DNA of 64,000 nucleotides from Massilia kyonggiensis (GCF_024756235.1 NZ_JANUGY010000013.1:1-64000); one strand, 5' to 3'; numbered from the stretch's first letter, positions 16,919-26,795 are shown. A program made the numbers and translations. Notes: generated by a model from the letters alone, not told the origin.

Positions 16919-17830
16919 TTATTCGCTGGCGATGGGGTCGGTTTCCTTGACGACGGCGCCGCGCGCCGTGCGCGTCGTATTGTAGAACGTCGCGGCGATT
17001 CCCGAGGCGAGGATCACACCCATGCCCAGCCAGACGTGCCAGTCGAACACGTCGCCCCACAGCACCATGCCCCACAGGCTGGAAAAGACGATGCCCGTGT
17101 ACTGCAGGTTGGCGACGACGAGCACCTTGCCGATGCGGTAGGCGCGCGTCATCGCGATCTGGGCGCCCAGGCCGCTGGCGGCGATCGCCAGCATGAGGCC
17201 CACGCCGTGCCACGACTGCGGGCGGAACGTATTCACGCCATTGCCCAGCAGCGAGCCGACGAGGCCCGCCAGGCCCATCGTGATGGAAAAATAGAATACG
17301 ACGCGATATTCCGGTTCGCCCATCTGGCCCAGGCGGCGCACCTGCATGTAGGCCATCGCGGCGATCACGGACGAACCGATGGCGACGAGGCCGCCGACCC
17401 ATTCATGCGTCTCGACGGCCGGCCGCAGCACGAGCGTCACGCCGACAAAGCTCATGGCGATGGCGAGGGCCAGCGGCCATTCGGGCAAACCCTTGCCGCG
17501 CCACCAGCCGGTGACGAACAGGTAGGCGGCCAGCCAGATCGGCGCCATGTAATTGAGGGTGACGGCGGTGGCCAGCGGCAGTTTCGCGATCGCGTAGAAC
17601 CACATCCACAGCGAGACGACGCCGACGACGCTGCGCCACAGGTGTTCTTTCGGGAAGGGCGTCTTGAACGAACCGCCCTGCAGGCGGATCATCGGGAGCA
17701 GCAGCAGGGCGCCGATGAAACCCCGGTACATGACGATTTCCGAGGTGGAGTAGAGCGAGGAAGCCAGCTTCACTGCCGCGCCCATGGCGGCGAACAGGAA
17801 GCTGGCGAACAACATCCAGAGTGGTGCCAT
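16919..17830 (-). CDS. EamA/DMT-family transporter
   Basis: This 303-residue protein has ten predicted membrane helices in two EamA repeats (about residues 1-135 and 145-285). Typical segments are MYRGFIGALLLLPM, LPLATAVTLNYMAPIWLAAYLF and VANLQYTGIVFSSLWGMVLWGD. Drug/metabolite transporters of this type export or import small metabolites, and the substrate is unknown. It lies 13 bp after the Rieske oxygenase gene and nine bp before sseA, so the three are probably one operon. A shared role is not obvious. Confidence 0.9.
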   Translation of the reverse strand: MAPLWMLFASFLFAAMGAAVKLASSLYSTSEIVMYRGFIGALLLLPMIRLQGGSFKTPFPKEHLWRSVVGVVSLWMWFYAIAKLPLATAVTLNYMAPIWLAAYLFVTGWWRGKGLPEWPLALAIAMSFVGVTLVLRPAVETHEWVGGLVAIGSSVIAAMAYMQVRRLGQMGEPEYRVVFYFSITMGLAGLVGSLLGNGVNTFRPQSWHGVGLMLAIAASGLGAQIAMTRAYRIGKVLVVANLQYTGIVFSSLWGMVLWGDVFDWHVWLGMGVILASGIAATFYNTTRTARGAVVKETDPIASE

Positions 17831-17843
17831 CAGAGACCGGCCA

Positions 17844-18959
17844 TCACATCCCCGGAGGAATATTGTCGAGTTTGCTGCGATACCACTCGTGGAAGTGCTG
17901 CATGCCGTCTTCCATCGGCGACTGGTACGGCCCCGCCTCGGTCACGCCGCGCTCCATCAGCGCCTTGCGGCCGGCGTCCATGCGCAGGGCGATCTCGTCG
18001 TCCTCGACGCACGTCTCCATGTAGGCGGCGCGTTCCGCTTCCACGAATCCGCGCTCGAACAGGACGAATTCTTCCGGATAGTAGAACTCGACGACGTTGC
18101 GCGTCTTCTGCGGACCCAGCGGCCACAGGGTCGACACGACCAGCACGTTCGGATACCACTCGACCATGATGTTCGGATACAGGGTCAGCCAGATCGCGCC
18201 GTATTTCGGTGCCTGGCCGTTGTTGAACTTCAGCACCTGTTCCTGCCATTTCTTGTAGGCCGGCGAGCCGGACTTCTGCAGGCCGCGATGCACGCCCACG
18301 GTCTGGACGCTGTAGTCCGGACCGAATTCCCAGCGCAGGTCGTCGCAGCTGACGAAGTTGCCCAGGCCCGGGTGGAACGGCTCGACGTGGTAATCCTCCA
18401 GGTAGACCTCGATGAAGGTCTTCCAGTTGTAGTCGCAGTCGTGCACCTCGACGTGGTCGAACATATAGCCCGAGAAATCCAGGTCCTTCGTCACGGACAA
18501 CTGGCCCAGCTTGTCCATCACGTTGTAGCCGTTCTGTTCGAACAGCAGGCCGTTCCAGTTCTGCAGCGGCGTCCTGGACAGGTTCAGGCAGGGCGTGTCC
18601 GCGAAATGCGGTGCGCCGATCAGCTCGCCCTTGAGGTCGTAGGTCCAGCGGTGCAGCGGGCAGACGATGTTCTTGGCGTTCCCCCGGCCATTGAACATCA
18701 GCGCCTGGCGGTGGCGGCAGACGTTCGACATCAGCTCGATACCCTGTGCGTTGCGCACCAGCATGCGGCCCTCGTTCTCCGATTTCAGGGTCGCGAAATC
18801 GCCCTTCTCGGGAACCATCAACTCGTGCCCGACGTAGCGGGGCCCCTTGAGAAACAATTGCTGCAATTCACGCTGCAACAGCGCGTCGTCGAAGTAGACA
18901 TTTACCGGAAGCTGAGCGAGCGAACGCGCCAGCTTGGCGTGGGTAGCCAGATCGGACAT
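17844..18959 (-). CDS. aromatic ring-hydroxylating oxygenase, Rieske-type alpha subunit
   Basis: This 371-residue protein has an N-terminal Rieske 2Fe-2S domain: CRHRQALMFNGRGNAKNIVCPLHRW gives the C-x-H and C-x2-H ligands with a 17-residue gap. The C-terminal catalytic domain has the mononuclear iron site in EVYLEDYHVEPFHPGL. Such proteins are oxygenase components that take electrons from a separate reductase, none of which is adjacent. Relatives act on aromatic acids, quaternary amines or choline-type compounds. The substrate is open. AAAGGGGGG precedes the start at a good distance. It is the first gene of a run with a DMT transporter and sseA. Confidence 0.9.
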   Translation of the reverse strand: MSDLATHAKLARSLAQLPVNVYFDDALLQRELQQLFLKGPRYVGHELMVPEKGDFATLKSENEGRMLVRNAQGIELMSNVCRHRQALMFNGRGNAKNIVCPLHRWTYDLKGELIGAPHFADTPCLNLSRTPLQNWNGLLFEQNGYNVMDKLGQLSVTKDLDFSGYMFDHVEVHDCDYNWKTFIEVYLEDYHVEPFHPGLGNFVSCDDLRWEFGPDYSVQTVGVHRGLQKSGSPAYKKWQEQVLKFNNGQAPKYGAIWLTLYPNIMVEWYPNVLVVSTLWPLGPQKTRNVVEFYYPEEFVLFERGFVEAERAAYMETCVEDDEIALRMDAGRKALMERGVTEAGPYQSPMEDGMQHFHEWYRSKLDNIPPGM

Positions 18960-19429
18960 CCCAACCCCCCTTTACAGAATTTCAACCAAAAGAAGAGAAA
19001 GAATCCGAGAACCAGTATTTTTTAGGGGAGCATCGAGATTTCCAGGGCGAGCCGCAGCGTGGTCGTGCGGGCGCGCTCGAGGCGTCGCATCCCGACCAAC
19101 AGTGCTGCCGCTTATTTGGAGTTCTCGCTCCTTTAAAGAGCGGAATACGGTATTTCGGAGACAGAACCGGAGATTATAGCCTGTAACGGCCCCTCCAGTC
19201 CCGGACCTGCACGGGATTGTGGTACGTGGGTGTTCAAAAATTGCCTAAACGGCATCGTTTTCATGAATCCCGAGGCGCTTTGCGATAAAATGTATCCTTG
19301 CTTGCAAGTTGGCGGCGACAGGCGCACCGTTCATGTCGAAACAGGATTGTTTAGAATAAGCGATTAGACTGGCACGCCGCGCACGGGTTGCGCGCGATGT
19401 CGCCCGGCCCCGAATCGATCAAACACATT
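18960..19429. other. intergenic region between the divergent Rieske and xseB-ispA-dxs operons
   Basis: About 470 bp without a convincing gene; it must carry the promoters of both divergent operons. A plausible plus-strand promoter is TTCATG-N16-TAGAAT, with the -10 near 19347-19352. A short hairpin, CGCTC-N7-GAGCG, lies near 19127-19143. A 34-codon open frame at 19262 lacks a ribosome site and is not called. No tRNA, repeat or riboswitch was recognised. Confidence 0.5.
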
Positions 19430-19705
19430 ATGCCAAATAAAACAAACGCGGAGAGCGCCGCACCACCGGCTGCCGCCGCGACGCCGCCGGAATCCTTCGA
19501 GCAGGCGATGGCCGAACTGGCCCAACTCGTGACGCAAATGGAAAGTGGGCAATTGCCCCTGGAAGCCTCGGTCGCCGCGTACGCACGCGGTTCCGAGCTC
19601 GTGCGCTATTGCGCGGCCCAGCTGGAAAAAGTCGAGTCCCAGGTAAAAGTCCTGGAAGGCGAGATGCTCAAACCGTTCAGCGCCGACGGCGAGGACGACG
19701 TATGA
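19430..19705 (+). CDS. xseB: exodeoxyribonuclease VII small subunit
   Basis: This 91-residue protein is the small subunit of exonuclease VII, which degrades single-stranded DNA with XseA. The core SFEQAMAELAQLVTQMESGQLPLEASVAAYARGSELVRYC matches the family, and the rest is a Pro/Ala-rich linker. I chose ATG 19430 (MPNKTNAES, like the MPKK start of E. coli XseB). ATG 19397 and TTG 19388 are in frame but give an odd extension, and none has a strong ribosome site. The stop overlaps the ispA start (ATGA). This xseB-ispA-dxs order is common in proteobacteria. Confidence 0.92.
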   Translation: MPNKTNAESAAPPAAAATPPESFEQAMAELAQLVTQMESGQLPLEASVAAYARGSELVRYCAAQLEKVESQVKVLEGEMLKPFSADGEDDV

Positions 19706-20598
19706 GCGCACCGCAGGAGTTCCAGGCCTGGATGAAGGCCGTGCAGGCGGATGCGGAAGGCGCACTCGACCGCTTCCTGCCGCCGGCAGAGCAGGTGCCC
19801 GCCAAGCTGCACGAAGCGATGCGCTACACGGCGCTGGGCGGTGGCAAGCGCGTGCGCCCGCTGCTCGTGCACGCGAGCGGCGCCCTGTTCGGTGCCGATG
19901 CCGACGCCCTCGCGCGCGCCGCCAGCGCCGTCGAGATGATCCATGTGTATTCCCTCGTGCACGACGACATGCCGTGCATGGACGACGACGCCCTGCGCCG
20001 CGGCAAGCCGACGGTGCACATCGCGTACGACGAAGCGACGGCGCTGCTCGTCGGCGACGCGCTGCAGGCGCAAGCCTTCGAGGTGCTGGCCGGCACGACG
20101 ACCGTCCCGGCCGCGCGTACGGTCACCATGCTGCGCCTGCTGGCCGAAGCGGCCGGCAGCAAGGGCATGTGCGGCGGCCAGGCGATCGACCTGGACAGCG
20201 TCGGCCTCAGCCTCACGCTCGAACAGCTGGAGCGCATGCACCAGCTCAAAACGGGCGCCATGCTGCGCGTGTCCGTGCTGCTGGGCGCCCTGGCCGGCCG
20301 TGACCTCGCGTCGCACGAGCAGGAAGCGCTGGCCGCATACTCGCGCGCCATCGGCCTCGCGTTCCAGGTCGTGGACGACATCCTCGATGCGACCGCCGAC
20401 TCGGCCACGCTGGGCAAGACGGCCGGCAAGGACGCGGCCGACAACAAGCCGACCTATGTGTCGATTCTTGGGCTGGAGCCGTCGAAGGCGCTGGCCGAAC
20501 AATTGCGGCAGCAGGCGCACGACGCGCTCGCGCCGTTCGGAGAACAAGCACTGCGGCTGCGCGAGATCGCGGACCTGATCGTGCAGCGGAAGGCATAA
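19702..20598 (+). CDS. ispA: farnesyl diphosphate synthase (polyprenyl synthetase)
   Basis: This 298-residue prenyltransferase condenses IPP with DMAPP and GPP to make farnesyl diphosphate. It has the first Asp-rich motif in LVHDDMPCMDDDALRRGKPT and the second in FQVVDDILDAT, plus GGGKRVRPLLVHASG and GGQAIDLDS. Two residues sit between the aspartates of the first motif (DDMPCMD), as in short-chain bacterial FPP synthases. The ATG at 19702 overlaps the xseB stop, and dxs begins right after the TAA. It supplies quinone and peptidoglycan lipid precursors. Confidence 0.95.
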   Translation: MSAPQEFQAWMKAVQADAEGALDRFLPPAEQVPAKLHEAMRYTALGGGKRVRPLLVHASGALFGADADALARAASAVEMIHVYSLVHDDMPCMDDDALRRGKPTVHIAYDEATALLVGDALQAQAFEVLAGTTTVPAARTVTMLRLLAEAAGSKGMCGGQAIDLDSVGLSLTLEQLERMHQLKTGAMLRVSVLLGALAGRDLASHEQEALAAYSRAIGLAFQVVDDILDATADSATLGKTAGKDAADNKPTYVSILGLEPSKALAEQLRQQAHDALAPFGEQALRLREIADLIVQRKA

Positions 20599-22467
20599 AT
20601 GAAACTGCTAGATACCATCAACGACCCGGCCGACCTGCGCAAGCTGCCGCGCACCCAGCTCACGCCGCTGGCCCATGAACTGCGCCAGTTCCTGCTCGAT
20701 TCCGTGTCGAAGACGGGCGGCCACCTGTCGTCCAACCTCGGCACCGTCGAGCTGACGATCGCGCTGCACTACGTGTTCAACACGCCGGAAGACCGCATCG
20801 TGTGGGACGTCGGCCACCAGACCTATTCGCACAAGATCCTCACGGGCCGGCGCGAGCGCATGCCGAGCCTGCGCCAGCTGAACGGCCTGTCCGGCTTCCC
20901 CAAGCGCGACGAAAGCGAGTACGACACGTTCGGCACCGCGCACTCGTCGACGTCGATCTCGGCGGCGCTCGGCATGGCCACGGCCGCGAAGATCAAGGGC
21001 GAGAAGCGCAAGGCGATCGCCGTCATCGGCGACGGCTCCATGACCGCCGGCATGGCGTTCGAGGCGCTGAACAATGCGGGCGTCGAGGACGACGTCGACC
21101 TGCTCGTCGTCCTGAACGACAACGACATGTCGATCTCGCCGCCGGTCGGCGCATTGAACCGCTACCTCGCGCGCCTGATGTCGGGCCAGTTCTACGCGGC
21201 CGCGAAAAACGTCGGCAAGACGATGCTGCCCGCGCCCATGCTGGAACTGGCGAAGAAGCTGGAAGAGCACGCGAAGGGCATGGTCGTCCCGGCCACGATG
21301 TTCGAGGAATTCGGCTTCAACTACATCGGCCCCATCGACGGCCACGACCTGGAATCCCTGATCCCGACGCTGGAAAACATCAAGAAGCTCAAGGGCCCGC
21401 AATTCCTGCACGTCGTGACGAAGAAGGGGCAGGGCTACAAGCTGGCCGAGGCCGAGCCGATCCTGTACCACGGCACGGGTAAATTCAATCCGAGCGAAGG
21501 CATCAAGCCCGCGAAGGCAAGCAAGATCACGTACACCGAGGTGTTCGGTAACTGGCTGTGCGACATGGCGCATGTCGACAAGCGCCTGGTCGGCATCACG
21601 CCGGCGATGCGCGAAGGCTCGGGCATGGTGCGCTTCAACCAGGAATACCCGGACCGCTATTTCGACGTCGGCATCGCCGAGCAGCATTCCGTGACGTTCG
21701 CGGGCGGCCTCGCGACGGAAGGCATGAAGCCCGTCGTCGCGATCTACTCGACGTTCCTGCAGCGCGCCTACGACCAGCTGATCCACGACGTGGCGCTGCA
21801 GAACCTCGACGTGACGTTCGCGCTGGACCGCGCGGGCCTCGTCGGCGCGGACGGCGCCACGCACGCGGGCAACTACGACATCGCCTACCTGCGCTGCATC
21901 CCGAACATGGTCGTGATGGCGCCCTCGGACGAGAACGAGTGCCGCAAGATGCTGACGACGGCCTACCGCTTCGAAGGCCCGGCCGCCGTGCGCTACCCGC
22001 GCGGCGCCGGTGTCGGCGCGGCCATCGAGCCGGCGCTGGACGTTATCGAGATCGGCAAGGGCGTCGTACGGCGCGAAGGCAAGGGCGTCGCGATCATGGC
22101 CTTCGGCTCGATGGTGGCGCCGAGCCTCGGCGCGGCCGACAGCCTGAACGCGACCGTCGCCGACATGCGCTTCGTGAAGCCGCTCGACGTGGACCTCGTG
22201 AAGCAGCTGGCGCAGGATCACGACTACCTGGTGGCGGTGGAAGAGGGCTGCACGATGGGCGGCGCCGGTTCCGCCGTGGCCGAGGCGCTGGCGGAAGCGG
22301 GCATCGTCAAGCCGCTGCTGATCCTGGGCCTGCCCGACCGGTTCATCGACCATGGCGACCCGGCGCTGCTGCTGGCGTCCGTCGGCCTGGATGCACACGG
22401 TATCGGCGCCTCGATCCGCGAACGCTTCGGCATCGGCGAGCCGCGCCTGGTGGTCAACAATACCTGA
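20599..22467 (+). CDS. dxs: 1-deoxy-D-xylulose-5-phosphate synthase
   Basis: This 622-residue thiamine-diphosphate enzyme joins pyruvate and glyceraldehyde 3-phosphate in the first step of the MEP isoprenoid pathway. Motifs include [17 protein letters not shown], the ThDP-binding [18 protein letters not shown] with [11 protein letters not shown], the transketolase-type [20 protein letters not shown] and the C-terminal [16 protein letters not shown]. Length fits the family. Its ATG follows the ispA stop directly, so the two steps toward FPP are coupled in one transcript. Confidence 0.97.
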   Translation: MKLLDTINDPADLRKLPRTQLTPLAHELRQFLLDSVSKTGGHLSSNLGTVELTIALHYVFNTPEDRIVWDVGHQTYSHKILTGRRERMPSLRQLNGLSGFPKRDESEYDTFGTAHSSTSISAALGMATAAKIKGEKRKAIAVIGDGSMTAGMAFEALNNAGVEDDVDLLVVLNDNDMSISPPVGALNRYLARLMSGQFYAAAKNVGKTMLPAPMLELAKKLEEHAKGMVVPATMFEEFGFNYIGPIDGHDLESLIPTLENIKKLKGPQFLHVVTKKGQGYKLAEAEPILYHGTGKFNPSEGIKPAKASKITYTEVFGNWLCDMAHVDKRLVGITPAMREGSGMVRFNQEYPDRYFDVGIAEQHSVTFAGGLATEGMKPVVAIYSTFLQRAYDQLIHDVALQNLDVTFALDRAGLVGADGATHAGNYDIAYLRCIPNMVVMAPSDENECRKMLTTAYRFEGPAAVRYPRGAGVGAAIEPALDVIEIGKGVVRREGKGVAIMAFGSMVAPSLGAADSLNATVADMRFVKPLDVDLVKQLAQDHDYLVAVEEGCTMGGAGSAVAEALAEAGIVKPLLILGLPDRFIDHGDPALLLASVGLDAHGIGASIRERFGIGEPRLVVNNT

Positions 22468-22510
22468 AGGGGCCCGGGCATGGCGGCCGCCGCGTCCTGG
22501 CGGCCGGACC

Positions 22511-22516
22511 TATAAT
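22511..22516 (+). promoter_or_regulatory. -10 box of the hybrid histidine kinase gene
   Basis: TATAAT at 22511-22516 lies 36 bp before the kinase ATG at 22552. The region is GC-rich and shows no -35 match. The box overlaps the upstream in-frame TTG at 22516, which argues for the downstream start. Confidence 0.5.
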
Positions 22517-22551
22517 TGCGGCTCGACGCCCTTCTTTCGAAAGCGCGGCTC

Positions 22552-24468
22552 ATGCTTTCTCCCTACTTGTTCGAAGCCGTTTTCAACAACTCGCCGATCG
22601 GGCATTACCTGCTGTCGCCCACGCCCGAGGCGACGATCCTGGCCGTCAACGACGCGTTCCTGAAGGCGGCGGAGCGCACGCGTGCGGAACTGGTCGGCAC
22701 CAGCCTGTTCGCCGCCTTTCCGCACAACCCGGACGACCCCACCGACACGGGCGAATCGGTGTTGCGGCGTTCGCTGGCCCGCGTCGTGGCGACGAGCCGG
22801 CCGGACCGGCTGCCGGCCCAGCGCTACCCGATCCCAGTCGTCCTGCCGAATGGCGAGACGGGCTTCGAGGAACGGTTCTGGACCGCCGTCAGCACGCCGA
22901 TCTTCGGCGCGGACGGCGCCATCCTGTGCATCTCGCACACGACCATCGATGTGACGGAACAGGTGCGTTCGGAGGCCGCGGTGCGCGAGAGCGAAGCGCG
23001 TTACCGGGCGCTGGCCAACGCGACGGCGGACGTCGTGTACCGCATGAGTCCCGACTGGAGCCAGCTGCGCCAGCTCGACGGCCGCGGCTACCTCAAGGAC
23101 ACTGCCGCCGCGAGCCGCTACTGGATCGACGATTACATCCCGGCGGAAGACCAGGAACGGATCCACCAGGCGATCGCCGAGGCGATCCGCGCCAAGTCCA
23201 CGTTCGAGCTGGAGCACCGCGTGCGCCGCCTGGACGGCAGCGTGGGCTGGACCTATTCGCGCGCGGTGCCCATGCTCGACGCGCGCGGCGAGATCGAGGA
23301 ATGGATCGGCGCCGCCAGCGACATCACGGAACGCAAGCTGGCCGAGGAAAAGCTGAAGGAATCGGACCGGCGCAAGGACGAGTTCCTCGCGATGCTGGCG
23401 CACGAGCTCAGGAACCCCCTTGCGCCCATCGGCGCGGCCGCCGCGTTGCAGCAGCGCGCGCGCCCGGACGAAGGCCTGGTCCGCAAGACGAGCGAGATCA
23501 TCGGCCGCCAGGTCGGCCACATGACGGCGCTGATCGACGACCTGCTGGACGTATCGCGCGTCACCCGAGGCCAGGTCGAGCTGGACGAGGCGGCGCTGGA
23601 CATGCGCGCCATCGTGGCCGACGCGGTGGAACAGGTCATGCCGCTCGCGCGCACGCGGCACCAGCAGCTGGAGGTGGACGTCCCCGCGCAGCTCATGCCG
23701 GTGATGGGCGACGCGAAACGCCTCGTGCAGATCCTCGCCAACCTGCTCAACAACGCCGCCAAGTATACGCAGGAGGGCGGCAGGCTGCGGATCGCCGCGG
23801 CGGTGCGGGAGGGCGAGGTGGCCGTCGATGTCATCGACAACGGCATCGGCATGGCCCCTGAACTGGTGGCGCGCGCGTTCGACCTGTTCGCCCAGGCCGA
23901 GCGCACGTCCGACCGCGCATCCGGCGGGCTGGGACTGGGTCTGGCGCTCGTGCGCAGCCTCGTGGAGCTCCATGGCGGCACCGTCGCGTGCGAGAGTGCA
24001 GGGCCCGGCCAGGGCAGCCGATTCACCGTCACCCTGCCGCTCCTCGCGCGGGACGCCGCGCCGGCCGCACCGCGCTCCGCCGCGCAGGAGATGGCGGACG
24101 AAGCCAGCCTGTCCATCATGGTCGTGGACGACAACGTCGACGCGGCCGAGATGCTCGGCCTGCTGCTGGAAGCGTCCGGCCACCGCGTGAGCATCGAGCA
24201 CGATCCGCTGCGCGCGCTGGAGCGGGCTTGCGCGGAGGCGCCGCAGGCGTGCCTGCTCGACATCGGGCTGCCCGGCATGGACGGCTACGAGCTGGCGCGG
24301 CGCCTGCGCGCGCAACCGGCGACAAGGCATGCGCTGCTGGTCGCCATCACCGGCTACGGCCAGGACAGCGACCGCCGGCTCGCCGCGGAGGCGGGCTTCG
24401 ACCGGCACCTCGTCAAGCCGATCGATCTCGACGCGCTGCGGGACGCGCTGGCCAGCCGTCCTACTTGA
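22552..24468 (+). CDS. hybrid sensor histidine kinase (PAS-PAS-HisKA-HATPase-REC)
   Basis: This 638-residue sensor kinase has no membrane segment, so it should sense a cytoplasmic signal. Two PAS domains lie at about residues 5-140 and 150-260 (the second with DITERK at its end). HisKA follows with the phospho-acceptor His284 in AHELRNPLAPI, then HATPase with LLNNAAKYT, DNGIGM and GGLGLGLALV. A receiver domain ends the protein with Asp570 in LLDIGLPGMDGY and the switch lysine in HLVKPIDL. I chose ATG 22552 because the TATAAT box overlaps the TTG at 22516. No response-regulator gene is adjacent, so the output partner is elsewhere. The 3' end overlaps the converging oxygenase gene by 8 bp. Confidence 0.92.
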   Translation: MLSPYLFEAVFNNSPIGHYLLSPTPEATILAVNDAFLKAAERTRAELVGTSLFAAFPHNPDDPTDTGESVLRRSLARVVATSRPDRLPAQRYPIPVVLPNGETGFEERFWTAVSTPIFGADGAILCISHTTIDVTEQVRSEAAVRESEARYRALANATADVVYRMSPDWSQLRQLDGRGYLKDTAAASRYWIDDYIPAEDQERIHQAIAEAIRAKSTFELEHRVRRLDGSVGWTYSRAVPMLDARGEIEEWIGAASDITERKLAEEKLKESDRRKDEFLAMLAHELRNPLAPIGAAAALQQRARPDEGLVRKTSEIIGRQVGHMTALIDDLLDVSRVTRGQVELDEAALDMRAIVADAVEQVMPLARTRHQQLEVDVPAQLMPVMGDAKRLVQILANLLNNAAKYTQEGGRLRIAAAVREGEVAVDVIDNGIGMAPELVARAFDLFAQAERTSDRASGGLGLGLALVRSLVELHGGTVACESAGPGQGSRFTVTLPLLARDAAPAAPRSAAQEMADEASLSIMVVDDNVDAAEMLGLLLEASGHRVSIEHDPLRALERACAEAPQACLLDIGLPGMDGYELARRLRAQPATRHALLVAITGYGQDSDRRLAAEAGFDRHLVKPIDLDALRDALASRPT

Positions 24469-25156
24469 AGAGCTCTTCGGCGCGGCGGTACAGGATCCAC
24501 GACGTGGCCACGTACTTGTCGCCGCTGGCCGCGACGTGGCCCTTGTGCGTGTGCGTGAAACCGGCCGGCGCGATGATCAGCCGGCCCTGGCGTGCTTCGA
24601 TTTTCCGGCGCTGGTACAGGAATTCCGTCTCGCCTCCGTCCGCCACGTCGTTCAGGTAGAACTGGAACAGCAGCACGCGGTGCAGGGTCTCGCAGCTCGC
24701 GTTCTGCGGGTAGATCTCGGAATGCCAGTGGTGGTAGCCGCCGCTGCCGCGCAGGTATTTCTGCAGGTTGAGCGCGCCGGGGCGGTACATGGCCTGGACC
24801 AGCGCATCGAGGTGCGGGCGGCCGCATTCGTCGAAGTTGTCCAGCGAGAGCGCCACCGGCTGCCCCGTGGCGGGATGCTCCACCATGGGCGCGAGGGCGC
24901 CCAGCAGCAGCGCGCGGTAGCGGTCCATGTACTCGACCAGGTGGCGCCGCACGGCCGTCGCCATCAGGTTGCACACGTCGTGCCATTCCTTGTGCTGGCT
25001 GATGGTGATGTCCCAGCTGTCCTTTTTCGCCACGTCCACGCCCATCCCGGTGCGGCCGCGCTGGTGCTTGTCGCTGGCCTCGAAGCGTTCGAGAATGTGC
25101 GCGCATTGGCCGGGCGTCAGCGCGCCGTCATAGATGCCGATGAAATCGTCGTTCAT
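24461..25156 (-). CDS. 2OG-Fe(II) oxygenase superfamily protein
   Basis: This 231-residue protein has the double-stranded beta-helix layout of 2-oxoglutarate/Fe(II) oxygenases. The first iron ligands lie in GYHHWHSEIYP (H-x-E form), and VLLFQFYLNDVADGGETEF is the central strand pair. The distal ligand is in APAGFTHTHKG, and relatives bind 2-oxoglutarate through the following basic residue. It is closest in style to prolyl-4-hydroxylase-like enzymes, and the substrate is unknown. The ATG at 25156 follows GGGAGAT. The start overlaps the end of the rhomboid gene by 29 bp, so they are likely co-transcribed. Confidence 0.85.
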   Translation of the reverse strand: MNDDFIGIYDGALTPGQCAHILERFEASDKHQRGRTGMGVDVAKKDSWDITISQHKEWHDVCNLMATAVRRHLVEYMDRYRALLLGALAPMVEHPATGQPVALSLDNFDECGRPHLDALVQAMYRPGALNLQKYLRGSGGYHHWHSEIYPQNASCETLHRVLLFQFYLNDVADGGETEFLYQRRKIEARQGRLIIAPAGFTHTHKGHVAASGDKYVATSWILYRRAEELFK

Positions 25157-26162
25157 GTTGTGGATCTCCCGCCGGGACGTGGAGCGAGCGCGCCAGCAGA
25201 TGGCCGGCCAGCCAGCCGCCGACAAGGCCGCCGATATGGGCCGCATTGTCCGTGTGAGGATACAGGAAGCCGGCTGCCAGGTTGAACACCAAAAACGGCA
25301 GCAGCGAGCCGCGCAGGTCCTTGACGACGGTGGGCGGCACGCCGCTGTTCTCGCGCTGCATGAACGCGAACAGGCCGCCGACGATGCCGAAGATCGCGCC
25401 GGACGCGCCCACGCTGTTCACGTGCGGATTCCACATCACGCTGGCGATGCTGCCGCACAGGCCCGCGAGCACGTACAGCGCGATGAAGCGCAGGCTGCCG
25501 AACAGGCGCTCGACCAGCTGGCCCACCTGCCACAGCGCGAGCATGTTGAATCCCAGGTGCATCAGGCTCCCGTGCAGGAACAGCGACGTGAAGAGCCGCT
25601 GCGGTTCCCCGTGCAGCGTCAGCATGCCGTTGTTCGAGCCCCAGGCGACGAGCTGGTTGGCGCGCAGGATCGCATCGAATGGCGAATTCCAGCCCCAGCC
25701 CAGCATGGAGCCGAGCGCGCCGCCCGGCAGGCTGCGGCGCCAGAGCCACATCAGGTAGTAGATGCCGACGTTCAGCACCAGCAGCGCCCAGATCACGGGC
25801 GTCGACGGACTCCAGTAATCGATGCGGTCGTGGAACGTGTCGAACTCGGCGCGGGCGAAGGCTTCGGTCTGGCGTTCCGGCAGCAGGGCGAGAATCTGCT
25901 GCGCCGTCGCGGCGTCCGGCGCACTGAACGTGATGGCCGTGCTCTCGCGCACGTCCATCACCTGGAAGTGCACGTCGTCGCCCTCGGCGTGGGCATTCAC
26001 GATGTCGGACCTGCGCAGCCGCACTTCCGCGGGCGCGGCCGAGGGAGGCGCGTAGCGGCCCTTTCCCCGCACGAGCACGAAGTCCGGCTCGACGACGAAC
26101 TGGCCCGCACCCTCGATCTGGAACGAGTTCGCGTGGAAGCGGACGTCGAAGGTTGCCGTCAT
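25128..26162 (-). CDS. rhomboid-family intramembrane serine protease
   Basis: This 344-residue protein has an N-terminal soluble beta-rich domain (about residues 1-125) followed by the rhomboid membrane core. The core has SLFLHGSLMHLGFNMLAL (HxxxN element), the catalytic serine in VGASGAIFGIVGG and the catalytic histidine in AAHIGGLVGGWLAG. It should cleave membrane proteins within the bilayer; the target is unknown. I chose the ATG at 26162 (MTATFDVRFH) behind GGAG, since the 20 residues upstream overlap the preceding gene. It follows the PduO gene by ten bases. Confidence 0.92.
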   Translation of the reverse strand: MTATFDVRFHANSFQIEGAGQFVVEPDFVLVRGKGRYAPPSAAPAEVRLRRSDIVNAHAEGDDVHFQVMDVRESTAITFSAPDAATAQQILALLPERQTEAFARAEFDTFHDRIDYWSPSTPVIWALLVLNVGIYYLMWLWRRSLPGGALGSMLGWGWNSPFDAILRANQLVAWGSNNGMLTLHGEPQRLFTSLFLHGSLMHLGFNMLALWQVGQLVERLFGSLRFIALYVLAGLCGSIASVMWNPHVNSVGASGAIFGIVGGLFAFMQRENSGVPPTVVKDLRGSLLPFLVFNLAAGFLYPHTDNAAHIGGLVGGWLAGHLLARSLHVPAGDPQHERRFHRHL

Positions 26163-26172
26163 CCACACTCCG

Positions 26173-26727
26173 TCAGGTGCGCTTGCGTTCGTGCTGCCAC
26201 AGCACGTCGCTGCCGCCCGCATGGCGGTTCAGCACGCGCGCCAGCACGAACATCAGGTCCGACAGGCGGTTCACGTACTGGCGCGGCTGCGCGTTGATCG
26301 TGTCCGTCTTCGACAGCGCGACGATGGCGCGTTCGGCGCGGCGGCACACGGTGCGGCACACGTGCGCGAGCGACGCGGCGCGCGAGCCCGCCGGCAGGAT
26401 GAATTCCTTCAGGACCGGCAGGCCGGCGTTGTATTTCTCGAGCAGGCCGTCGAGGCGCGCCACTTGCTCGTCCTTGATCAGCTGGAAGCCGGGGATGCAC
26501 AGCTCGCCGCCCAGGTCGAACAGGTCGTGCTGGATCGTGACGAGCTCCTCGCGCAGGTCGCCGGGCATCTCCTCGCACAGCAGCAGGCCGACGAAAGAAT
26601 TCAGCTCGTCGACGTCGCCCAACGCCGCGATGCGCGCGCTGTCTTTACCGGTGCGGCTGCCGTCGCCGAGGCCGGTGCTGCCGTCGTCGCCCGTGCGGGT
26701 CGCGATCTTCGAAAGTCGATTGCCCAT
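26173..26727 (-). CDS. PduO-type ATP:cob(I)alamin adenosyltransferase
   Basis: This 184-residue enzyme makes adenosylcobalamin from cob(I)alamin and ATP. It has the PduO N-terminal ATP loop KIATRTGDDGSTGLGDGSRTGKDS, the core ALGDVDELNSFVGLL and the C-terminal CRRAERAIVAL and YVNRLSDLMFVLARVLNR. I chose ATG 26727 (MGNRLSK), since upstream residues do not fit the family. It heads a minus-strand run with the rhomboid and 2OG oxygenase genes and is divergent from glcD. No cobalamin riboswitch could be fitted in the 74-bp gap. Confidence 0.95.
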   Translation of the reverse strand: MGNRLSKIATRTGDDGSTGLGDGSRTGKDSARIAALGDVDELNSFVGLLLCEEMPGDLREELVTIQHDLFDLGGELCIPGFQLIKDEQVARLDGLLEKYNAGLPVLKEFILPAGSRAASLAHVCRTVCRRAERAIVALSKTDTINAQPRQYVNRLSDLMFVLARVLNRHAGGSDVLWQHERKRT

Positions 26728-26789
26728 GCTTATATCCTGCCCACAAAAAAAGATAGCGGGAGCATACGCCAAATCCTTGGGATTGTGCT

Positions 26790-26795
26790 TACAAT
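26790..26795 (+). promoter_or_regulatory. -10 box of glcD, possibly leaderless
   Basis: TACAAT ends six bases before the glcD ATG at 26802, the same geometry as at uvrD. The predicted first base of the mRNA coincides with the start codon, and no ribosome site is visible. The -35 match is poor. Confidence 0.5.

Noticed and set aside
19262-19366. 34-codon ORF in the gap before xseB
   Set aside because: It has no ribosome site and no match, and it overlaps the likely -10 of the xseB operon.
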